Assembly (NCBI RefSeq): GCF_933775445.1
Contig: NW_026089494.1
Span: forward strand, 1 to 64,000
Length of the DNA: 64,000 bases
Direction of reading: 5' to 3'
Origin: Argentina anserina
Taxonomy: Eukaryota > Streptophyta > Magnoliopsida > Rosales > Rosaceae
How positions within the stretch are numbered: the stretch's first letter is position 1; every line of letters starts with the position of its first letter. A program made the translations under genes and the position numbers. Below the pieces are notes generated by a model that worked only from the letters and a program-made list of their open reading frames with translations, did not search any database and had not been told where the DNA came from. Positions 56,312-64,000 of the stretch are shown here, one piece after another.

Positions 56312-57335
56312 GATCATCAACCTTGCTCACAAGACTAGCCAAAGCTCTGCCCTAAACACTACTCATCATCCTCAAAGCCATTCAAGGCGAAAACACCATC
56401 TTCCCTTCATTCCATTCGATCCAAAGCGCTACGCCTCGGATTGCCATTCAAGTTGAAGCCGTGCTGCCTTGTTTTGATACCGCTAAGGAGATTTACAAAG
56501 TGTAACTCGTTACTTCTTCACACTTATGTTTTCGGTTTGGATTCTTTGTGTGATGTTGTGTTTATGTTTTTGGCTAGTTCCGAATTTGTGGATTACTCTC
56601 ATGTAGTTTACGATTTTGCAAGATGTTATAAAGTAGTTCTGATTTTGTTGTCTATGATTTCTATGTAGATATCGTGAGTTTATAATTCAATGATTTAATG
56701 ATTCTCTTTCTTGGGCGTTAACTATATGTGATTCAAGGCGCTAAGTTAGTTTTGCATATAGGATTCTTAAGTGTTTTTGATAACTTGTTAAAGTAAGTGA
56801 CATGCTTGACTTGTTAGTAATCACTAGGAATTAACCATGATCCGTTTGTTATCTAAGATGCGCTAAGTAATTAGATAAGAGATGAATCAATGAAGTGGTA
56901 AGATTGAGAAAGACATGTTATCTTGTAATTTCTAAGCGCTAAGATAGGATTACAAGGCCATGTTTCGAGTTAGGGATGCGCTAAGTAACCTAGTTCGGCA
57001 TTAGGTTGTTGTTTGTTCACTCAATACTTGTCCGCTAAGGCTCGGTGTTTGCATAGGATGAGATTATGATTTTGAAGCTACTTGTGACGATTTGTTTGGT
57101 GATGTTTATGTGTTGGTTAGTTGATCACATGTATATATTAGTTTAGGTTTTATTTTCTGTTTTTATATCTCAATCCGAACCTATATCAAACCTTTTAAAC
57201 TCTTATGAATTCGTTGTTAAATGTTTGTGATTCTTTACCCTGGTTGGATCCCCGGTTTGTGAACGATACCCTCTTGCTTTATACTACTAACGTGCTTACA
57301 GGGTTAATATTGATCTCGAGTAATCGAATCGATCA
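56312..57335 (+). other. LTR R and U5 region (inferred)
   Basis: About 1.0 kb downstream of the predicted start. It is T-rich on this strand, in contrast with the A-rich satellite. It contains six CGCTAAG heptamers between 56,481 and 57,039 and ends with GTTTGTGAACGATACCCTC and a TATACTAC stretch before the CGATCA terminus. No coding sequence is apparent. The R/U5 boundary cannot be placed from the sequence. Confidence 0.5.
56481..57039 (+). repeat. Dispersed CGCTAAG motifs in the LTR
   Basis: GCGCTAAG occurs at 56,738, 56,860, 56,936 and 56,978. CCGCTAAG occurs at 57,032 and ACGCTAAG-like CGCTAAG at 56,481. Spacings between the last five are 122, 76, 42 and 54 bp. Flanks are partly similar (GATGCGCTAAGTAA twice), which points to a decayed tandem repeat, although protein-binding sites cannot be excluded. 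Confidence 0.6.
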
Positions 57336-57340
57336 CCCAG
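57336..57340 (+). other. Right target-site duplication (CCCAG)
   Basis: First five satellite bases after the LTR. They differ from the left copy by the last base. The G is not a random change: the corresponding monomers one and two HOR units further right (58,684 and 60,032) also read CCCAG. Confidence 0.8.
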
Positions 57341-60300
57341 ACTGGAAACACTCTCAAATTCAAGAGAAACTCGCATCAGAAAGCCGTTCAGAAACATACT
57401 CAAACGGGAATTGAAAAGATACTCAAAGTGCAATAGTAAACATACTCAAACGATAGAAAGATACTCAGTTTGAAAGAAACACACGGCCACACTGGAAACA
57501 CTCTCACATTCAATAAAAACTCGCATCAGAAAGGCTTACAGAAAGATACTCAAACGAGAATTGAAAAGATACTCAAAGTGCAATAGTAAACATACTCAAA
57601 CGATAGAAAGATACTCAGTTTGATAGAAACACACGCCCACACAGGATACACTCTCAAATTCAAGAAAAACTCGCATCGAAAGCCGTTCAGAAAGATACTC
57701 AAACGAGAATTGAAAAGATACTCAAATTGCAATAGTAAACATACTCAAACGATAGAAAGATACTCAGTTTGAAAGAAACACACGCCCACACTGGAAACAC
57801 TCTCAAATTCAAGAAAAACTCGCATCGAAAGCCGTTCAGAAAGATACTCAAACGAGAATTGAAAAGATACTCAAATTGCAATAGTAAACATATTCAAACG
57901 ATAGAAAGATACTCAGTTTGAAAGAAACACACGCCCACACTGGAAACACTCTCAAATTCAATAGAAACTCGCATCAGAAAGGCTTACAGAAAGATACTCA
58001 AACGAGAATTGAAAAGATACTCAAATTGCAATAGTAAACATACTCAAACGATAGAAAGATACTCAGTTTGAAAGAAACACACGCCCACATTGAAAACACT
58101 CTCAAATTCAAGAAAAACTCGCATCAGAAAGCCGTTCAGAAACATACTCAAACGGGAATTGAAAAGATACTCAAAGTGCAATAGTAAACATACTCAAACG
58201 ATAGAAAGATACTCAGTTTGAAAGAAACACACGCCCACACTGGAAACTATCTCAAATTCAATAGAAACTCGCATCAGAAAGGCTTACAGAAAGATACTCA
58301 AACGAGAATTGAAAAGATACTCAAATTGCAAAAGTAAACATACTCAAACGATAGAAAGATACTCAGTTTGAAAGAAACACACGCCCACACTGGAAACACT
58401 CTCAAATTCAATAGAAACTCGCATCACAAAGGCTTACAGAAAGATACTCAAACGAGAATTGAAAAGATACTCAAATTGCAATAGTAAACATACTCAAACG
58501 ATAGAAAGATACTCAGTTTGAAAGAAACACACGCCCACACTGGAAACACTCTCAAATTCAAGAAAAACTCGCATCGAAAGCCGTTCAGAAAGATACTCAA
58601 ACGAGAATTGAAAAGATACTCAAATTGCAATAGTAAACATACTCAAACGATAGAAAGATACTCAGTTTGAAAGAAACACACGCCCAGACTGGAAACACTC
58701 TCAAATTCAAGAGAAACTCGCATCAGAAAGCCGTTCAGAAACATACTCAAACGGGAATTGAAAAGATACTCAAAGTGCAATAGTAAACATACTCAAACGA
58801 TAGAAAGATACTCAGTTTGAAAGAAACACACGGCCACACTGGAAACACTCTCACATTCAATAAAAACTCGCATCAGAAAGGCTTACAGAAAGATACTCAA
58901 ACGAGAATTGAAAAGATACTCAAAGTGCAATAGTAAACATACTCAAACGATAGAAAGATACTCAGTTTGAAAGAAACACACGCCCACACAGGAAACACTC
59001 TCAAATTCAAGAAAAACTCGCATCGAAAGCCGTTCAGAAAGATACTCAAACGAGAATTGAAAAGATACTCAAATTGCAATAGTAAACATACTCAAACGAT
59101 AGAAAGATACTCAGTTTGAAAGAAACACACGCCCACACTGGAAACACTCTCAAATTCAAGAAAAACTCGCATCGAAAGCCGTTCAGAAAGATACTCAAAC
59201 GAGAATTGAAAAGATACTCAAATTGCAATAGTAAACATATTCAAACGATAGAAAGATACTCAGTTTGAAAGAAACACACGCCCACACTGGAAACACTCTC
59301 AAATTCAATAGAAACTCGCATCAGAAAGGCTTACAGAAAGATACTCAAACGAGAATTGAAAAGATACTCAAATTGCAAAAGTAAACATACTCAAACGATA
59401 GAAAGATACTCAGTTTGAAAGAAACACACGCCCACATTGAAAACACTCTCAAATTCAAGAAAAACTCGCATCAGAAAGCCGTTCAGAAACATACTCAAAC
59501 GGGAATTGAAAAGATACTCAAAGTGCAATAGTAAACATACTCAAACGATAGAAAGATACTCAGTTTGAAAGAAACACACGCCCACACTGGAAACTATCTC
59601 AAATTCAATAGAAACTCGCATCAGAAAGGCTTACAGAAAGATACTCAAACGAGAATTGAAAAGATACTCAAATTGCAAAAGTAAACATACTCAAACGATA
59701 GAAAGATACTCAGTTTGAAAGAAACACACGCCCACACTGGAAACACTCTCAAATTCAATAGAAACTCGCATCACAAAGGCTTACAGAAAGATACTCAAAC
59801 GAGAATTGAAAAGATACTCAAATTGCAATAGTAAACATACTCAAACGATAGAAAGATACTCAGTTTGAAAGAAACACACGCCCACACTGGAAACACTCTC
59901 AAATTCAAGAAAAACTCGCATCGAAAGCCGTTCAGAAAGATACTCAAACGAGAATTGAAAAGATACTCAAATTGCAATAGTAAACATACTCAAACGATAG
60001 AAAGATACTCAGTTTGAAAGAAACACACGCCCAGACTGGAAACACTCTCAAATTCAAGAGAAACTCGCATCAGAAAGCCGTTCAGAAACATACTCAAACG
60101 GGAATTGAAAAGATACTCAAAGTGCAATAGTAAACATACTCAAACGATAGAAAGATACTCAGTTTGAAAGAAACACACGGCCACACTGGAAACACTCTCA
60201 CATTCAATAAAAACTCGCATCAGAAAGGCTTACAGAAAGATACTCAAACGAGAATTGAAAAGATACTCAAAGTGCAATAGTAAACATACTCAAACGATAG

Positions 60301-60900
60301 AAAGATACTCAGTTTGAAAGAAACACACGCCCACACAGGAAACACTCTCAAATTCAAGAAAAACTCGCATCGAAAGCCGTTCAGAAAGATACTCAAACGA
60401 GAATTGAAAAGATACTCAAATTGCAATAGTAAACATACTCAAACGATAGAAAGATACTCAGTTTGAAAGAAACACACGCCCACACTGGAAACACTCTCAA
60501 ATTCAAGAAAAACTCGCATCGAAAGCCGTTCAGAAAGATACTCAAACGAGAATTGAAAAGATACTCAAATTGCAATAGTAAACATACTCAAACGATAGAA
60601 AGATACTCAGTTTGAAAGAAACACACGCCCACACTGGAAACACTCTCAAATTCAATAGAAACTCGCATCAGAAAGGCTTACAGAAAGATACTCAAACGAG
60701 AATTGAAAAGATACTCAAATTGCAAAAGTAAACATACTCAAACGATAGAAAGATACTCAGTTTGAAAGAAACACACGCCCACATTGAAAACACTCTCAAA
60801 TTCAAGAAAAACTCGCATCAGAAAGCCGTTCAGAAACATACTCAAACGGGAATTGAAAAGATACTCAAAGTGCAATAGTAAACATACTCAAACGATAGAA
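57336..60900 (+). repeat. 1,348-bp higher-order repeat (9 monomers)
   Basis: The rare variant CCCAGACTGG occurs at 57,336, 58,684 and 60,032, exactly 1,348 bp apart. Other markers keep the same spacing: CACATTGAAAAC near 58,089, 59,436 and 60,783; GGAAACTATCTC near 58,242 and 59,589; CATATTCAAACG near 57,888 and 59,237. This gives two complete copies and a third that follows until about 60.9 kb, after which the order of variants changes. From about 62.9 kb the same succession (GGCCAC monomer, then CACAGG monomer, then two GAAAGCC monomers) begins again. The unit starts in register at the right edge of the LTR. Confidence 0.88.
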
Positions 60901-63900
60901 AGATACTCAGTTTGAAAGAAACACACGCCCACACTGGAAACACTCTCAAATTCAATAGAAACTCGCATCAGAAAGGCTTACAGAAAGATACTCAAACGAG
61001 AATTGAAAAGATACTCAAATTGCAATAGTAAACATACTCAAACGATAGAAAGATACTAAGTTTGAAAGAAACACACGCCCACATTGAAAACACTCTCAAA
61101 TTCAAGAAAAACTCGCATCAGAAAGCCGTTCAGAAACATACTCAAACGGGAATTGAAAAGATACTCAAAGTGCAATAGTAAACATACTCAAACGATAGAA
61201 AGATACTCAGTTTGAAAGAAACACACGCCCACACTGGAAACACTCTCAAATTCAATAGAAACTCGCATCAGAAAGGCTTACAGAAAGATACTCAAACGAG
61301 AATTGAAAAGATACTCAAATTGCAAAAGTAAACATACTCAAACGATAGAAAGATACTCAGTTTGAAAGAAACACACGCCCACACTGGAAACACTCTCAAA
61401 TTCAATAGAAACTCGCATCAGAAAGGCTTACAGAAAGATACTCAAACGAGAATTGAAAAGATACTCAAATTGCAATAGTAAACATACTCAAACGATAGAA
61501 AGATACTCAGTTTGAAAGAAACACACGCCCACATTGAAAACACTCTCAAATTCAAGATAAACTCGCATCAGAAAGCCGTTCAGAAACATACTCAAACGGG
61601 AATTGAAAAGATACTGAAAGTGCAATAGTAAACATACTCAAACGATAGAAAGATACTCAGTTTGAAAGAAACACACGCCCACACTGGAAACACTCTCAAA
61701 TTCAAGAAAAACTCGCATCGAAAGCCGTTCAGAAAGATACTCAAACGAGAATTGAAAAGATACTCAAATTGCAATAGTAAACATATTCAAACGATAGAAA
61801 GATACTCAGTTTGAAAGAAACACACGCCCACACTGGAAACACTCTCAAATTCAAGAAAAACTCGCATCGAAAGCCGTTCAGAAAGATACTCAAACGAGAA
61901 TTGAAAAGATACTCAAATTGCAATAGTAAACATATTCAAACGATAGAAAGATACTCAGTTTGAAAGAAACACACGCCCACACTGGAAACACTCTCAAATT
62001 CAATAGAAACTCGCATCAGAAAGGCTTACAGAAAGATACTCAAACGAGAATTGAAAAGATACTCAAATTGCAAAAGTAAACATACTCAAACGATAGAAAG
62101 ATACTCAGTTTGAAAGAAACACACGCCCACATTGAAAACACTCTCAAATTCAAGAAAAACTCGCATCAGAAAGCCGTTCAGAAACATACTCAAACGGGAA
62201 TTGAAAAGATACTCAAAGTGCAATAGTAAACATACTCAAACGATAGAAAGATACTCAGTTTGAAAGAAACACACGCCCACACTGGAAACACTCTCAAATT
62301 CAAGAAAAACTCGCATCGAAAGCCGTTCAGAAAGATACTCAAACGAGAATTGAAAAGATACTCAAATTGCAATAGTAAACATATTCAAACGATAGAAAGA
62401 TACTCAGTTTGAAAGAAACACACGCCCACACTGGAAACACTCTCAAATTCAAGAAAAACTCGCATCGAAAGCCGTTCAGAAAGATACTAAAACGAGAATT
62501 GAAAAGATACTCAAATTGCAATAGTAAACATATTCAAACGATAGAAAGATACTCAGTTTGAAAGAAACACACGCCCACACTGGAAACACTCTCAAATTCA
62601 ATAGAAACTCGCATCAGAAAGGCTTACAGAAAGATACTCAAACGAGAATTGAAAAGATACTCAAATTGCAAAAGTAAACATACTCAAACGATAGAAAGAT
62701 ACTCAGTTTGAAAGAAACACACGCCCACACTGGAAACACTCTCAAATTCAAGAAAAACTCGCATCGAAAGCCGTTCAAAAAGATACTCAAACGAGAATTG
62801 AAAAGATACTCAAATTGCAATAGTAAACATATTCAAACGATAGAAAGATACTCAGTTTGAAAGAAACACACGCCCACACTGGAAACACTCTCAAATTCAA
62901 TAGAAACTCGCATCAGAAAGCCGTTCAGAAACATACTCAAACGGGAATTGAAAAGATACTCAAAGTGCAATAGTAAACATACTCAAACGATAGAAAGATA
63001 CTCAGTTTGAAAGAAACACACGGCCACACTGGAAACACTCTCACATTCAATAAAAACTCGCATCAGAAAGGCTTACAGAAAGATACTCAAACGAGAATTG
63101 AAAAGATACTCAAAGTGCAATAGTAAACATACTCAAACGATAGAAAGATACTCAGTTTGAAAGAAACACACGCCCACACAGGAAACACTCTCAAATTCAA
63201 GAAAAACTCGCATCGAAAGCCGTTCAGAAAGATACTCAAACGAGAATTGAAAAGATACTCAAATTGCAATAGTAAACATACTCAAACGATAGAAAGATAC
63301 TCAGTTTGAAAGAAACACACGCCCACACTGGAAACACTCTCAAATTCAAGAAAAACTCGCATCGAAAGCCGTTCAGAAAGATACTCAAACGAGAATTGAA
63401 AAGATACTCAAATTGCAATAGTAAACATACTCAAACGATAGAAAGATACTCAGTTTGAAAGAAACACACGCCCACACTGGAAACACTCTCAAATTCAATA
63501 GAAACTCGCATCAGAAAGGCTTACAGAAAGATACTCAAACGAGAATTGAAAAGATACTCAAATTGCAAAAGTAAACATACTCAAACGATAGAAAGATACT
63601 CAGTTTGAAAGAAACACACGCCCACATTGAAAACACTCTCAAATTCAAGAAAAACTCGCATCAGAAAGCCGTTCAGAAACATACTCAAACGGGAATTGAA
63701 AAGATACTCAAAGTGCAATAGTAAACATACTCAAACGATAGAAAGATACTCAGTTTGAAAGAAACACACGCCCACACTGGAAACACTCTCAAATTCAATA
63801 GAAACTCGCATCAGAAAGGCTTACAGAAAGATACTCAAACGAGAATTGAAAAGATACTCAAATTGCAATAGTAAACATACTCAAACGATAGAAAGATACT

Positions 63901-64000
63901 AAGTTTGAAAGAAACACACGCCCACATTGAAAACACTCTCAAATTCAAGAAAAACTCGCATCAGAAAGCCGTTCAGAAACATACTCAAACGGGAATTGAA

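Larger units (their letters stand above)
55148..57335 (+). mobile_element. Solo LTR of a plant LTR retrotransposon, probably Ty3/gypsy
   Basis: The only non-satellite sequence in the window. It begins TGATAGGAGC and ends CGAATCGATCA, so it has TG...CA termini with a 4-bp TGAT/ATCA terminal inversion. It is flanked by a 5-bp duplication (CCCAC/CCCAG). A TATATATAG box lies near the middle at 56,282, as expected at the end of U3. No primer-binding site, polypurine tract, second LTR or gag-pol coding sequence is present. The longest open frames (91-106 aa) show no domain I recognise, and one runs across the TATA box. A solo LTR left by recombination between the two LTRs of a full element fits all of this. 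Assignment to Ty3/gypsy (Tat- or Athila-like) rests only on the large LTR size and general character and is tentative. The orientation given follows the TATA box. Confidence 0.85.
57336..64000 (+). repeat. Satellite array, right block, same family and orientation
   Basis: The array resumes immediately after the LTR, at the exact monomer position where it was interrupted: ...CGCCCAC on the left and ACTGGAAACACTC on the right rebuild an intact monomer. It continues to the window edge. It has variants that are rare or absent on the left, including CAAAAGTAAAC in place of CAATAGTAAAC (near 58,329, 59,378, 59,677, 60,724, 61,324, 62,073, 62,669 and 63,567), CACATTGAAAAC in place of CACACTGGAAAC (near 58,089, 59,436, 60,783, 61,083, 61,533, 62,130, 63,626 and 63,926), and CATATTCAAACG. 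No coding feature is seen. Confidence 0.98.

Noticed and set aside
55305..56668. Open frames of 75-106 aa within the LTR on both strands
   Set aside because: They overlap one another, show no recognisable domain, and one (56,136-56,456) spans the TATA box and predicted start. LTRs are normally non-coding.
55148..57335. Complete LTR retrotransposon or a non-autonomous short element
   Set aside because: There are no paired LTRs, no primer-binding site or polypurine tract and no coding core. The whole 2.2-kb insert behaves as a single LTR between target-site copies.
55143..57340. Cellular gene or its promoter in the insertion
   Set aside because: The TATA box is good, but it lies inside a unit bounded by TG...CA and target-site copies, and no splice-compatible coding sequence of known type follows.
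1..64000. CRISPR array
   Set aside because: The spacing is regular, but there are no unique spacers: the entire 150-bp unit repeats, and there are no cas genes.

Overview
The window is almost entirely one satellite-DNA array. About 61.8 of the 64 kb is a tandem repeat with a monomer of about 150 bp (149-bp and 148-bp variants occur), roughly 410 monomers, all in the same orientation and running off both ends of the window. The only other sequence is a 2,188-bp insertion at 55,148-57,335. It has the hallmarks of a solo LTR of a plant retrotransposon: TG...CA termini, a 5-bp target-site duplication with one mismatch, and a plant-type TATA box in mid-element. I find no protein-coding gene, rRNA, tRNA or CRISPR array. 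The many short open frames are by-products of the monomer sequence or lie in non-coding LTR sequence.

Organism: a plant, probably a eudicot. This is an inference from the 2.2-kb LTR with its TATATATAG promoter, the AT-rich nucleosome-sized satellite and the higher-order repeat organisation. I do not recognise the monomer as a satellite family I can name. The array could be centromeric, pericentromeric or another heterochromatic block, and the sequence alone does not decide.

Layout. 1-4.3 kb: two copies of a block 2,478 bp apart, rich in single-base indels. 4.4-19.9 kb: a higher-order repeat (HOR) of 2,929 bp (19 full monomers plus one 85-bp truncated monomer), with a nested 982-bp module and a 6.35-kb long-range duplication. 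20.2-23.6 kb: trimer-like 449-bp repeats and a 1,755-bp HOR carrying a different truncated monomer of about 107 bp. 23.6-28 kb: mixed monomers with a local indel cluster and a 900-bp (6-mer) repeat. 29.2-33.1 kb: a 1,799-bp 12-mer HOR. 34.9-40.3 kb: a block of about 3.14-3.29 kb present twice, differing by one monomer. 42.1-46.5 kb: another duplication at about 3.3 kb. 47-53 kb: shorter 6- to 10-monomer repeats. 53.0-55.1 kb: a 1,498-bp 10-mer with more substitutions. 55,148-57,335: the solo LTR. 57.3-64 kb: a 1,348-bp 9-mer HOR that starts in register at the LTR edge.

The biology visible here is repeat dynamics rather than a gene system. Unequal exchange at several scales has left a patchwork of locally distinct HORs, two kinds of shortened monomer share the same internal octamer as deletion endpoint, and one retrotransposon insertion sits in the array without having been co-amplified.
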